NCBI RefSeq assembly: GCF_016888005.1
Contig: NZ_JAFDVE010000008.1
Location: 161,775 to 225,774, forward strand
DNA: 64,000 nt
Source of the DNA: Phycicoccus sp. CSK15P-2
GTDB lineage: Bacteria; Actinomycetota; Actinomycetes; Actinomycetales; Dermatophilaceae
Direction: 5' to 3'
The notes under the pieces: generated by a model
Seen by the model: the letters and a program-made list of their open reading frames with translations, nothing else
The model's database searches: none
What the model was told of the DNA's origin: nothing
Position numbers and translations under genes: made by a program
Shown: in pieces, positions 38,702 through 47,260 of the stretch
Layout: every line of letters starts with the position of its first letter
Numbering within the stretch: position 1 is the stretch's first letter

Positions 38702-39283
38702 TGTGTCGGGCGTCGGGTGCGGACGTGAGGGGTGCGATGGGGTGCGGACGTGAGGGGTGCGGGGTCGTCCGGGGTGCGTGAAGGGTGCATGACGCCGCCC
38801 GGGTCGTCCGACGGTGCCGTGGGCTGTCTGGGGTGTCCGGTGGTGAGTGGGGCTGCCCTGGGGTGTCCGACGGTGCCGTGGGCTGTCTGGGGTGTCCGGT
38901 GGTGAGTGGGGCTGCCCTGGGTCGTGTGAGCATGTCCGAGGTCGACCGCGGACCCACCGCGCGATGGCCCGGCCCGGACGCCCCCTCCCGTACCCGTCCC
39001 GCCGCCTGTGCTCTGCTTCGCATGGCGAAGCAGAGCACAGGCGGGGGAGAAGGGGGTGCGATGGGACGGGGCGGGAGAGCACGGGCGCCCAGCCGGCACT
39101 CGCGCGGTGTCGGAGACGCAGGAGTGAGGGTTGGGGAGCGTGCGGGGTTCTGGGCGGCCGGTGTGGGGTTGGGGAGTGTGCGGGGTTCCGGGCGGCCGGT
39201 GTGGGGCTGGTGCCGTGCGGGGGTCGAGGGCGGCCGGCGTGTGGCGGCGGAGCGGTGTCGGCCTTCGAACCTAGGCTGGGGCC
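38702..39283. repeat. Repeat-rich non-coding region before radA
   Basis: A 580-base stretch with no credible gene and several nested repeats. (1) A 22-base unit occurs twice at 38715-38736 and 38740-38761. (2) A 59-base unit is tandemly duplicated: 57 identical bases at 38806-38862 and 38865-38921. (3) A perfect 20-bp hairpin with ATG loop, arms 39002-39021 and 39025-39044 (core CTGTGCTCTGCTTCGC). (4) A 38-base unit occurs about three times from 39130 to 39243, the third copy diverged. Long open frames crossing it on the minus strand are artefacts of the repeats (Pro/His-rich). The radA promoter should lie near its right end. Confidence 0.85.
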
Positions 39284-40708
39284 ATGGCCACCTCGACCCG
39301 TCGCACCGCCCGGGCCACCGCGTTCAGGTGCACCGAGTGCGGGTGGCAGACGGCGAAGTGGGTCGGCCGGTGCGGTGAGTGCCGGGAGTGGGGGTCGGTC
39401 GCCGAGGCGGGTGCCGTCACGGCCCGCACGCCCGCTGCCGCCTCGGTCGAGCGCCCGGCCGTGCCGATCGCCGAGGTCGACCTCAGCCACGCCGTCGCCC
39501 GCCCCACGGGGGTCGCCGAGTTCGACCGCGTCCTCGGCGGCGGTCTCACCCCCGGTGCGGTCGTCCTCGTCGCGGGGGAGCCGGGCATCGGCAAGTCCAC
39601 GCTCCTGCTCGACGTCGCGGGCCGCGCCGCCCGGGCCGGCGAGCACGGCGACCGCACGGTGCTCTACGTCAGCGGTGAGGAGTCGGCCGCACAGGTCCGC
39701 GCCCGCGCCGAGCGGATCGAGGCGATGGCGCGCTCGCTCTACCTCGCCGCCGAGACCGACCTCGGCACCCTCCTGGCCCACGTCGAGCAGGTGCGGCCCG
39801 AGCTCCTCGTCGTCGACTCCGTGCAGACGGTCTCCAGCAGCGAGGTCGAGGGCTCGGCCGGCAACGTCGCCCAGGTTCGCGAGGTCGCGGCCTCCCTCAT
39901 CCAGGTCGCCAAGTCCCGCGGCATCGCGGTCCTCCTCGTCGGCCACGTCACCAAGGACGGCTCGATCGCCGGGCCGCGCGTGCTCGAGCACCTCGTCGAC
40001 GTCGTCGTCCAGTTCGAGGGCGACCGGCACTCGCGGCTCCGCCTGGTCCGGGCCGTGAAGAACCGCTTCGGGCCAACGGACGAGGTCGGCTGCTTCGACC
40101 TCTCCGACGTCGGCATCGTCGGGCTCACCGACCCCAGCGGCCTGTTCCTCTCGGGGCGGACCGCCCAGGTGCCGGGCACCTGTGTCACGGTCACCCTCGA
40201 GGGGCGTCGTCCGCTGGTCACCGAGGTCCAGGCGCTCGTCACGTCGTCCTCGCTGGCCACCCCGCGCCGCGCGACGAGCGGGCTGGACGCCGCCCGGGTC
40301 AACATGGTCCTCGCCGTCCTCGACAAGCGGGCGTCGGCGCCGATCGGCGGCAGCGACGCCTACCTCTCCACCGTGGGCGGGGTCCGGCTCACCGAGCCCG
40401 CGGCCGACCTCGCGGTGACGATGGCCCTCGCCGGGGCGATCACCGACCGCCCGCTGCCGCCGGGCACGGTCGCGTTCGGTGAGGTCGGGCTGGCCGGCGA
40501 GATCCGCCCGGTCACCGGCGCGCACCGCCGCCTTGCCGAGGCGGCCCGGCTCGGCTTCACCCGCGCGGTCGTCCCGCCCGGGGTCCTCGGCGGCGGGCCG
40601 GTGCCCGAGGGCGTCCAGGTGCTCGAGGTCGCCACGGTCGCCGAGGCGGTGACGCGCGCCCTCCACGAGGCGCCCGCCGGCCATGCGGCAGCCGGTGGCC
40701 CACGATGA
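39284..40708 (+). CDS. radA: DNA repair protein RadA
   Basis: 474 residues; RecA-like, helps branch migration during recombination. Domains in order: N-terminal C4 zinc finger FRCTECGWQTAKWVGRCGECREWGS, RecA-type ATPase with Walker A GEPGIGKSTLLLDV, the RadA-specific KNRFG motif (VRAVKNRFGPTDEVG), and a C-terminal Lon-protease-like domain (SDAYLSTVGGVRLTEPAADLAV, GEVGLAGEIRPV). ATG 39284. The downstream membrane-protein gene overlaps its end by four bases and disA follows, a common actinobacterial set. Confidence 0.97.
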   Translation: MATSTRRTARATAFRCTECGWQTAKWVGRCGECREWGSVAEAGAVTARTPAAASVERPAVPIAEVDLSHAVARPTGVAEFDRVLGGGLTPGAVVLVAGEPGIGKSTLLLDVAGRAARAGEHGDRTVLYVSGEESAAQVRARAERIEAMARSLYLAAETDLGTLLAHVEQVRPELLVVDSVQTVSSSEVEGSAGNVAQVREVAASLIQVAKSRGIAVLLVGHVTKDGSIAGPRVLEHLVDVVVQFEGDRHSRLRLVRAVKNRFGPTDEVGCFDLSDVGIVGLTDPSGLFLSGRTAQVPGTCVTVTLEGRRPLVTEVQALVTSSSLATPRRATSGLDAARVNMVLAVLDKRASAPIGGSDAYLSTVGGVRLTEPAADLAVTMALAGAITDRPLPPGTVAFGEVGLAGEIRPVTGAHRRLAEAARLGFTRAVVPPGVLGGGPVPEGVQVLEVATVAEAVTRALHEAPAGHAAAGGPR

Positions 40709-41340
40709 CGCGCGGTCGGGTGGCTGCGGTCGGGTCCGTCGTCCTCGAGCTCCTCGCGGGCGAGGTCCGTCTCCTGCGCGCCGTGTGGCTCGTGGCCCGT
40801 CGGCGCGTCCACGTCCGCTCCGGCGACGACGTACCCCTCCCGTACGCGCGAGGCGGCGCGGTCCTCGCCCTCGTGCTCGCGGGTGTCTCCCTCGTCGAGC
40901 TCGTGGCGGTGCACCTGCTCGTGCCGTGGGAGCGGTTCGGGAGCCTGGCCGGGGTGCGGTGGGTCGTCCTCGGGGTGAGCGCCTACACGCTGCTGTGGGT
41001 GCTCGGCTGGTGGGCAGCGCTGCACGCCTACCCGCACCTCGCGGGTGCCGACTCCCTCGTGCTGCGGCAGGGCCCGTGGACCGTGCTGGAGGTGCCCTGG
41101 GCGCACCTCGCCGGGGCCGAACGAGTGCAGCGCCTCACCCCACCCGAGGACCGTCACACCATCGGGCTCCCCGGCCAGGGCCTCGACCTCGACCTCGCCC
41201 TGGACCCCTCGGCCAGGCCGCGTCGTGCGGTGACCGGCCGGGAGGGGCCGCCGGTCGACGCGGTCTCCCTCGCCGTCGACGACCCCCGCCACGCCCTCGA
41301 GGTCATCCGCTCCCGGGGGCCCGCCCGTCCCGTCCGCTGA
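40705..41340 (+). CDS. Membrane protein of unknown function between radA and disA
   Basis: 211 residues. Two or three hydrophobic helices in the first half (AVLALVLAGVSLVELVAVHLLV; VVLGVSAYTLLWVLGWWAALHA) and a soluble C-terminal half with a beta-rich pattern (GPWTVLEVPWAHLAGAERVQ) like a small PH-type domain. ATG 40705 overlaps the radA stop by four bases, so it is translationally coupled. No family recognised; the position between radA and disA is the only functional hint. Confidence 0.75.
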   Translation: MTRGRVAAVGSVVLELLAGEVRLLRAVWLVARRRVHVRSGDDVPLPYARGGAVLALVLAGVSLVELVAVHLLVPWERFGSLAGVRWVVLGVSAYTLLWVLGWWAALHAYPHLAGADSLVLRQGPWTVLEVPWAHLAGAERVQRLTPPEDRHTIGLPGQGLDLDLALDPSARPRRAVTGREGPPVDAVSLAVDDPRHALEVIRSRGPARPVR

Positions 41341-41457
41341 CGTCCCGAAGGGCCGGGCCCGGCGATCGAGACCGCGCCGTGACCTCGCGGCGGTTAGGAT
41401 GCCGCGGAATGGCCGGGCACTCCGCCGACGGCCGCAGGGCCGAGGAGCGGTGAGGAG

Positions 41458-42543
41458 ATGAGCGTGGCCGTGCCCACCGACGACGAGCTGCTGCGGGCGA
41501 CGCTCGCCGCCGTCGCCCCCGGAACCGAGCTGCGCGACGGCCTCGAGCGCATCCTCCGTGGCAGCACCGGCGCCCTCATCGTGCTCGGCCACGACCGGGT
41601 CATCGACCAGATCGCCACCGGCGGGTTTCCCCTCGACATCGAGTTCTCCGCCACGCGCCTACGCGAGCTCGCGAAGATGGACGGCGGCGTGGTCGTCGAC
41701 CGCGACGTCACCCGCATCCTCCGCGCCGCCACCCAGCTGCTCCCCGACGCCGGAATCGAGACCAGCGAGTCCGGCACCCGGCACCGCACCGCCGAGCGCG
41801 TGGCGAAGCAGACCGGCTTTCCCGTCGTCTCGGTCAGCCAGTCGATGCGGATCATCCAGCTGTACGTCGCCGGGCGCCGCATCGTCCTCGAGGACTCCAG
41901 CGCCATCCTCTCCCGGGCGAACCAGGCCCTCCAGACCCTCGAGCGCTACAAGGCGCGTCTCGACGAGGTCACCGGCACCCTCTCGGCGCTCGAGATCGAG
42001 GACCTCGTCACCGTGCGCGACGTCGCGAACGTCCTGCAGCGTCTCGAGATGGTCCGGCGGATCAAGGACGAGATCGCCGAGTACGTCGTGCAGCTCGGCA
42101 CCGACGGCCGGCTGCTCAGCCTCCAGCTCGAGGAGCTCACCGGGGGTCTCTCCGACGACCTCGGCCTCGTCATCCGCGACTACCTGCCCGAGACCAAGGC
42201 CGGCTACACGCACGCCGAGGCGGTCGCGAGCCTCACCGCGATGGACAACACCGAGCTCCTCGACCCCGCCGCGGGCGCCCGTGCGATGGGCTTCACCGTC
42301 ATCGGTGACTCTCTCGACTCCTCCGTGAGTCCCCTGGGCCACCGGCTGCTCTCGAAGGTCCCGCGTCTCCCCGGAGCCATCGTCGACCGCCTCGTCGGCC
42401 ACTTCGGCTCGCTGCAGAAGCTCCTCGCGGCGAACGTCGACGACCTCATGGACGTCGACGGCGTCGGCGAGGGCCGGGCCCGTCTCGTCCGCGAGGGCCT
42501 CTCCCGGCTCGCCGAGACGAGCATCCTCGAGCGCTACGTCTGA
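41458..42543 (+). CDS. disA: DNA integrity scanning protein / diadenylate cyclase DisA
   Basis: 361 residues. Makes cyclic di-AMP from two ATP and pauses at branched DNA. N-terminal DAC domain, helical spine (~150-280), and C-terminal HhH DNA-binding domain (LMDVDGVGEGRARLVREGL). The RHR catalytic motif is intact at Arg108-His109-Arg110. The partner motif, normally Asp-Gly-Ala at 75-77, reads Asp75-Gly76-Gly77 (KMDGGVVVD). Numbering matches the well-studied DisA enzymes exactly. Gly for Ala may be tolerated, since the backbone is what contacts the nucleotide, but it deserves checking. ATG 41458 follows gaggag. Confidence 0.95.
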   Translation: MSVAVPTDDELLRATLAAVAPGTELRDGLERILRGSTGALIVLGHDRVIDQIATGGFPLDIEFSATRLRELAKMDGGVVVDRDVTRILRAATQLLPDAGIETSESGTRHRTAERVAKQTGFPVVSVSQSMRIIQLYVAGRRIVLEDSSAILSRANQALQTLERYKARLDEVTGTLSALEIEDLVTVRDVANVLQRLEMVRRIKDEIAEYVVQLGTDGRLLSLQLEELTGGLSDDLGLVIRDYLPETKAGYTHAEAVASLTAMDNTELLDPAAGARAMGFTVIGDSLDSSVSPLGHRLLSKVPRLPGAIVDRLVGHFGSLQKLLAANVDDLMDVDGVGEGRARLVREGLSRLAETSILERYV

Positions 42544-42560
42544 CGCGTGCGCCCCGCGCG

Positions 42561-43469
42561 ATGACGCTCGACCCTGCGACGCTGCACGACCGGGTTCTCG
42601 ACTGGTACCGCGGCGCCGCCCGCGACCTTCCCTGGCGCGACCCTTCTTGCACGCCCTGGGGCGTCCTCGTCTCCGAGGTCATGTCGCAGCAGACCCCGGT
42701 GGCACGGGTCGAGCCCGTGTGGCGCGCGTGGATGACCCGCTGGCCCACCGCCGCCTCCCTCGCCGCGGCGTCCCCGGGTGACGTCGTCCGCGCGTGGGGG
42801 CGGCTCGGCTACCCCCGGCGGGCGCTGCGGCTGCGGGAGGCGGCCGTCGCGCTCGTCGACCGGCACGGCGGCGAGGTGCCCGACGACGAGGACGACCTCC
42901 GCGCCCTGCCCGGCGTCGGCGCGTACACGGCCGCCGCCTTGGCCGCTTTCGCGCACGGGCGCCGCACCGTCGTGGTCGACACCAACGTGCGCCGCGTGCT
43001 GGCCCGGGCGGTGCAAGGACGGGCGCTCGCCTCGCCCTCCCTCACGGCGGCGGAGCAGCGGCTCGCCGCGTCGCTCGTCCCGGAGGACCCCGCGACCTCG
43101 GCGGTGTGGAACGTCGCCGTCATGGAGCTCGGCGCGCTCGTCTGCCGGGCCCGCGGACCGGAGTGCGGGTCCTGCCCGCTCGAGGACGTCTGCGCGTGGG
43201 TCGCCGCCGGCAGCCCGCCCGACGACGGGCCACCCCGCCGCGGCCAGGCGTGGGCGGGCACCGACCGGCAGGTCCGCGGAGCACTCGTCCAGGTGCTCCG
43301 GGAGGTGAGCCACGCGGTGGCCAGGGAGGCGCTCGAGGAGACCGTGCTCGGCCGCCTCGGGCTCCCGGCCGACCGCCACACCGACCAGCTGGACCGCTGC
43401 CTGGCCTCGCTCGTCGAGGACGGCCTCGTCGAGCCCGTGGCCGGTGAGCGCTACCGGCTACCCGCCTGA
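42561..43469 (+). CDS. mutY: A/G-specific adenine DNA glycosylase
   Basis: 302 residues. Removes adenine mispaired with 8-oxoguanine. Catalytic Glu sits in VSEVMSQQTPVARV, the helix-hairpin-helix is LPGVGAYTAAALAAFA, and the catalytic Asp is in VVVDTNVRRVLAR. The four cluster cysteines are in LVCRARGPECGSCPLEDVC. It lacks the long C-terminal NUDIX-like 8-oxoG recognition domain of E. coli MutY; the remaining ~75 residues look like a short winged helix, as in other actinobacterial MutY. Starts 17 bases after disA, probably co-transcribed. Confidence 0.94.
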   Translation: MTLDPATLHDRVLDWYRGAARDLPWRDPSCTPWGVLVSEVMSQQTPVARVEPVWRAWMTRWPTAASLAAASPGDVVRAWGRLGYPRRALRLREAAVALVDRHGGEVPDDEDDLRALPGVGAYTAAALAAFAHGRRTVVVDTNVRRVLARAVQGRALASPSLTAAEQRLAASLVPEDPATSAVWNVAVMELGALVCRARGPECGSCPLEDVCAWVAAGSPPDDGPPRRGQAWAGTDRQVRGALVQVLREVSHAVAREALEETVLGRLGLPADRHTDQLDRCLASLVEDGLVEPVAGERYRLPA

Positions 43470-43517
43470 TCGGAACTCGGGTGCCGGGCCGCTCCCGGAT
43501 CCGCCACACTGGGGCCC

Positions 43518-44105
43518 ATGACCGACACCCCCGCCATCGTGCACCGCACGCCCGTCGAGCTCGAGGCCTTCCTGCCCGAGGTCCTCGACGCCCCGAAGGA
43601 CGCCGGCACGCTCGATCTCGTCGTCCGCCGCCCGGCCGAGAACGAGCGCGAGGTCCTCGCCGAGGGCGAGCTCGACGTCGAGGCCGGCCTCGTCGGGGAC
43701 CGTTGGTGCGAGCGCGCGGGTGACGTCGCGGCCGACAGCAGCTACCTCGACATGCAGCTCAACGTGATGAGCGCCCGGATGGTCGCGTTCCTCGCGGGTG
43801 ACCCGGAGCGTCGGGCCCTCGCCGGTGACCAGCTCTACCTCGACCTCGACCTCTCGCACGAGAACCTGCCGGCGGGCAGCCGTCTGGTCATCGGCGACCC
43901 CGACGAGCGCGGTGCGGTCATCGAGGTCACCGAGGAGCCGCACACCGGCTGCTCGAAGTTCGTCGAGCGCTTCGGTGCCGAGGCGATGCGGTTCGTCAAC
44001 GGCCGCACCGGGCGCCCACTGCGGCTGCGCGGCCTGAACGCCCGGGTCGTCGTGCCGGGCCGGGTGCGTCCCGGCGACCCCGTCACGGTCGTCCGCCCCG
44101 GCTGA
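43518..44105 (+). CDS. MOSC-domain protein
   Basis: 195 residues of the MOSC fold, a beta barrel that binds molybdenum cofactor or handles sulphur bound to it. Seen: an early LVVRRPAENEREVLAEGELDVEAGLVGDRW segment and the conserved cysteine in EEPHTGCSKFVERFG. It lacks the N-terminal MOSC_N domain. Possible link to the CO dehydrogenase cofactor nine kilobases upstream, but MOSC proteins are common and no direct context supports this. ATG 43518. Confidence 0.88.
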   Translation: MTDTPAIVHRTPVELEAFLPEVLDAPKDAGTLDLVVRRPAENEREVLAEGELDVEAGLVGDRWCERAGDVAADSSYLDMQLNVMSARMVAFLAGDPERRALAGDQLYLDLDLSHENLPAGSRLVIGDPDERGAVIEVTEEPHTGCSKFVERFGAEAMRFVNGRTGRPLRLRGLNARVVVPGRVRPGDPVTVVRPG

Positions 44106-44187
44106 CGGCGCTGCCCGACCCGGGACGGACGGGCACCGCAGGACGGCCGCCGCGCGGGGCGGCCATCCGCGGGCCGTCGCGCGGGTG

Positions 44188-45609
44188 TCAGCGGCGCGAG
44201 GAGCGGTACACCGGCTGGGACTGCGGGTTGAGCTCGTCCAGCCGGACCTTCGCGGCGCCGCGCAGCCACCAGTCCTTCAGGCGGAGCACGTCGAAGCCCT
44301 TGCGGATGTCCGAGCTGTAGACGTAGCCGTTGTAGTAGTACGCCGACCAGGACCCGCCCACGTTCGTCGGCTCCAGCGGGCCGCGCTCGAAGTACCCGAG
44401 TTCACGGGGCCTCTTGCTGTTCGTGAAGTCCCACAGCGAGACCCCGCCCTGGTACCAGGACTGCACCATGACGTCCCGGCCCCGGACCGGGACGATCGAG
44501 CCGTTGTGCGCGACGCAGTTCTCGGTGTCGAACTGGTGGCGCGGGATCTTGTAGTACGACTGGAACGTCAGCCGGTTGCGCTTGGAGAGCGAGTAGATGG
44601 CGTTCGCGCCGCGCGTGGGGCCGATGTCGGCGTTGCACGTGGCCGCTCCGCCACCGCCCAGCTCGTCGGTGAAGACGACCTTCGTGCCCTTCTGGTTGAA
44701 CGTGGCCGAGTGCCAGAAGGCGAAGTTCTCGGTGTCCTGGACGCGCTCGACCACCTTCGGGTCCACCGGGTCGGAGATGTCCATGATGATGCCGTCACCC
44801 ATGCAGGCCCCGGCCGCGATCTTCTTCGCGGGGTAGGCGGTGATGTCGTGGCACCCGCTCGTCGCCGAGTAGCCGTGGCCCTCCGAGTCGGTGCCGCCCG
44901 GGTTGCCGCCGTCCGGGAAGAGGTTCGGGGTGGCGACGACCGCGGCGCTCTCCGGGTCGTCCTTCGGCACCTCGACGATCGAGATGCTGTCGTGCGGGGT
45001 CGTGCAGTCGGGGTAGCTGTCGCGCGGCCCGTAGCTCGAGACGTAGATGTAGTCCGAGCCCTCGCCGGGCACGAGCGAGTTGGTGTGCGAGCCGCAGTCG
45101 GTCTCGACCGCGGTCACGTAGACCGGGTTCGCCGGGTCGGACACGTCGAAGACCTTGATGCCCTCCCACGACTCCTCGATCGTCGCGGACTGCGGCTCCG
45201 AGGAGCACGAGTCGTCGGTGCGCGAGCTGTCCGTCGAGAGGTAGAGCAGGTCGCCCGAGACCGTGACGTCGTTCTGCGCGCCGGGGCAGTTGACCTGGCT
45301 CAGCGTCACCGGGTTCCGCGGGTCGGAGATGTCGTAGATGACGAAGCCCTGGTAGTTGCCGACGTAGGCGCGGTCCCCCTGGAACGCGAGGTCGGAGCCG
45401 ACCTGCCCGGTGAACGGGCCGACGTGCGGCACGTTCGCGAGGTGCTCGACGTTCTTGCTGTAGCCCATCTGGTCCGGGGCGAGGTCGGTGCCGGAGAGCC
45501 CGGCCCCGTCGCCGGCGCCCGCCGCGCCGGCTCCCCCGCCGAGGACGAGAGCCGCCCCGGCCAGCACGCTCATCATCCGGTGTCGTCGCACGTCCACTCC
45601 TGACGTCAT
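44188..45609 (-). CDS. Secreted LVIVD-repeat protein
   Basis: 473 residues starting with a signal peptide (VRRHRMMSVLAGAALVLGGGAGAAGAG). The mature protein consists of repeated blades with the VYDISDP / VFDVSDPANPVYV / IMDISDPVDPKVVE pattern of LVIVD (beta-propeller-like) repeats, and several cysteines (DCGSHT, CHDIT, CMGDG) likely forming disulphides. It probably folds as a propeller at the cell surface or is released; function unknown. ATG 45609; a Met-Met at residues 12-13 is an alternative start. It is divergent from a DUF305 lipoprotein gene. Confidence 0.88.
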   Translation of the reverse strand: MTSGVDVRRHRMMSVLAGAALVLGGGAGAAGAGDGAGLSGTDLAPDQMGYSKNVEHLANVPHVGPFTGQVGSDLAFQGDRAYVGNYQGFVIYDISDPRNPVTLSQVNCPGAQNDVTVSGDLLYLSTDSSRTDDSCSSEPQSATIEESWEGIKVFDVSDPANPVYVTAVETDCGSHTNSLVPGEGSDYIYVSSYGPRDSYPDCTTPHDSISIVEVPKDDPESAAVVATPNLFPDGGNPGGTDSEGHGYSATSGCHDITAYPAKKIAAGACMGDGIIMDISDPVDPKVVERVQDTENFAFWHSATFNQKGTKVVFTDELGGGGAATCNADIGPTRGANAIYSLSKRNRLTFQSYYKIPRHQFDTENCVAHNGSIVPVRGRDVMVQSWYQGGVSLWDFTNSKRPRELGYFERGPLEPTNVGGSWSAYYYNGYVYSSDIRKGFDVLRLKDWWLRGAAKVRLDELNPQSQPVYRSSRR

Positions 45610-45747
45610 GGGTCAGGCCCTCACACCCGCCCGATGTCCGCCTACCATGCCGGGAGGACGCACCGGCCGAGGTCTGGCGGACGTAAAGATTCCGCAAGGG
45701 TGCAGCGGACCGGTCGGGACGCCGTCGGGGCGGCCTACAGTGACGCG

Positions 45748-46434
45748 GTGCCCACGCCCGCGCCGACCCGCGCCGCCCACCTCTCGGTGTCGGCCGCGGC
45801 ACTCGTCGTCCTCGGCCTCGGGGGATGCTCCGGGGAAGCCCGGCCGGCGGTCACGGCGAGCCCGGCCAGCGTGCCGGTCCTGCAGCCGGGACGCCCGGGC
45901 GAGCCGAACGCGACGCTGACCGGCGAGGCCGCCACCCCGGTGGTCCGGGAGACGGCGTCCGCCGAGGACACCCGCTTCCTCCAGGACATGGTCGTCCACC
46001 ACGCGCAGGCCATCGTCCTCGTCGAGACCGTCGGCGACCGGTTCGAGGACCCGCAGGTGGCGTCCCTCGCGTCGCGGATCCGCGACGAGCAGGGCCCGGA
46101 GATCTCCTTCATGGCCACCTGGCTCGAGGCGCGTGGCCAGGCCGTCCCTCCGGAGGCGACGAACCCGCGGCTCACCGACCACGGCAGCCACCGCGGCATG
46201 CCCGGGATGGCCGGCGAGTCCGAGCTGGACGCCCTGTCCCGGGCTGCCGGTGCCGAGGCCGACCGGATGTTCCTCACCCTCATGGTCCGGCACCACGAGG
46301 GCGCGCTGGAGATGGTCGACGAGCACGCGGGCGTCGCGGCCGAGGCCACGGTGGGGGAGCTGGCCGACGAGATCGCGGTCACGCAGACCAAGCAGATCTC
46401 GCAGATGCGCGCGATGCTCGAGCGCCTGGGCTGA
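45748..46434 (+). CDS. DUF305 lipoprotein
   Basis: 228 residues from GTG 45748. The N-terminus is a lipoprotein signal with lipobox LGGC (LVVLGLGGCSGEARP), so it is anchored outside the membrane. Two DUF305 units follow: FLQDMVVHHAQAIVLVE and FLTLMVRHHEGALEMV, each with the conserved Met-x-x-His-His that likely binds metal such as copper. Family function is unsettled; members often occur near copper-handling genes. The gap to the divergent LVIVD gene (138 bases) should hold both promoters. Confidence 0.9.
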   Translation: MPTPAPTRAAHLSVSAAALVVLGLGGCSGEARPAVTASPASVPVLQPGRPGEPNATLTGEAATPVVRETASAEDTRFLQDMVVHHAQAIVLVETVGDRFEDPQVASLASRIRDEQGPEISFMATWLEARGQAVPPEATNPRLTDHGSHRGMPGMAGESELDALSRAAGAEADRMFLTLMVRHHEGALEMVDEHAGVAAEATVGELADEIAVTQTKQISQMRAMLERLG

Positions 46435-46532
46435 CAGACGCGGATGGCGGCCCGGGATATCTGATCCCTCGGCCCGTCTCCTCGGGCCGGACGCGTCCAC
46501 CGTTCGTCGAGGGGCGGTCCGAACGAGCGTCC

Positions 46533-46961
46533 TCAGCCGGTGAACGGGTCGACCCAGCGGACCTCGGGGAACCGGGCGAAGTCGGTGTCGGCGCTGACGA
46601 CGGGCACGCCGTGCTGGATGGCGAGCGCCGCGAGCTGGGCGTCGGGGACCAGGTTCCCGGTGATGCCGTGTGTCCGCAGCAGCCGACCGAGCACCTCCCA
46701 GGTACGCGTCGACACGTCGGGTACCCAGGCCGCGGGGGCCGCCAGCCAGTCGTCGACGAATCCGGCCGCGGCGTCGGCGGACAGGGGGTTCGCCATGACG
46801 CGGGGATGCGTGGCGATCCGCAGGAACGCGCTCAGGCTCTGCCACGGCAGACCGACGCGGGTGTCGCCGTTGAGGTGTGCCTCGAGGAGCTCGACAGCCC
46901 GGGCGTGCCGAGGCGAGTCGGCGTCGACGGAGTAGAGGAGGACGTTGGCGTCGACGATCAT
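46533..46961 (-). CDS. vapC: PIN-domain toxin VapC
   Basis: 142 residues of the PIN RNase fold. Acidic metal-binding residues are in place: Asp4 in MIVDANVLLYS, PDAQLAALA, and SADTDFARFP. VapC toxins cleave RNA, often initiator tRNA or rRNA, when free of antitoxin. Its start overlaps the vapB stop by four bases (46958-46961), the classical toxin-antitoxin layout. No sign of decay. Confidence 0.92.
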   Translation of the reverse strand: MIVDANVLLYSVDADSPRHARAVELLEAHLNGDTRVGLPWQSLSAFLRIATHPRVMANPLSADAAAGFVDDWLAAPAAWVPDVSTRTWEVLGRLLRTHGITGNLVPDAQLAALAIQHGVPVVSADTDFARFPEVRWVDPFTG

Positions 46962-47179
46962 GCGTCGTCGAGCAGGTCGAGGACCTCGGCGACGTTGCCG
47001 ACGTCTATCCGAGCACCGAGACTCGCGCTGCGCTGTCGGAACGCCGGCCCCTCCGGCCTGGGGCGCAGGCCGCGCCGGGCCAGCGTGACGACGGCCTCGC
47101 TCGTCCCCATGCCCTCCTCACGGCGCATCCGGGCGACCTCGGCCTCGATGTCCGGGGTGAGGTTGACGGTCGTCCGCAT
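46958..47179 (-). CDS. vapB: Ribbon-helix-helix antitoxin VapB
   Basis: 73 residues. N-terminal ribbon-helix-helix DNA-binding part (MRTTVNLTPDIEAEVARMRREEGMGTSEAVVTLARRGL) and a C-terminal toxin-binding tail (GARIDVGNVAEVLDLLDD). It should neutralise VapC and repress the operon through the palindromes directly upstream. Confidence 0.92.
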   Translation of the reverse strand: MRTTVNLTPDIEAEVARMRREEGMGTSEAVVTLARRGLRPRPEGPAFRQRSASLGARIDVGNVAEVLDLLDDA

Positions 47180-47191
47180 GACTCCAGACTA

Positions 47192-47229
47192 GCATCACCG
47201 ATGCGAGATCCACCGCATCGGTGATGCGG
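47192..47229. promoter_or_regulatory. VapB operator with nested palindromes
   Basis: Perfect 14-bp inverted repeat GCATCACCGATGCG (47192-47205) and CGCATCGGTGATGC (47214-47227), eight bases apart, 13 bases upstream of vapB. Each arm is itself a palindrome (GCATC-acc-GATGC; CCGCATC-ggt-GATGCGG at 47213-47229), giving two sites for ribbon-helix-helix dimers on adjacent turns. Confidence 0.75.
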
Positions 47230-47260
47230 TCCTGTCCCGCTCCGGGCACGGTGCCGGGAG

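Noticed and set aside
38806..38921. 59-base tandem unit considered as part of a CRISPR array
   Set aside because: Only two copies, directly adjacent with no unique spacers, and no cas genes nearby.
36869..40684. 1,271-codon open frame on the minus strand across the BCCT gene, repeat region and radA
   Set aside because: It is antisense to two firmly identified genes; its long length comes from high GC and from the tandem repeats, which give low-complexity Pro/His/Thr runs.
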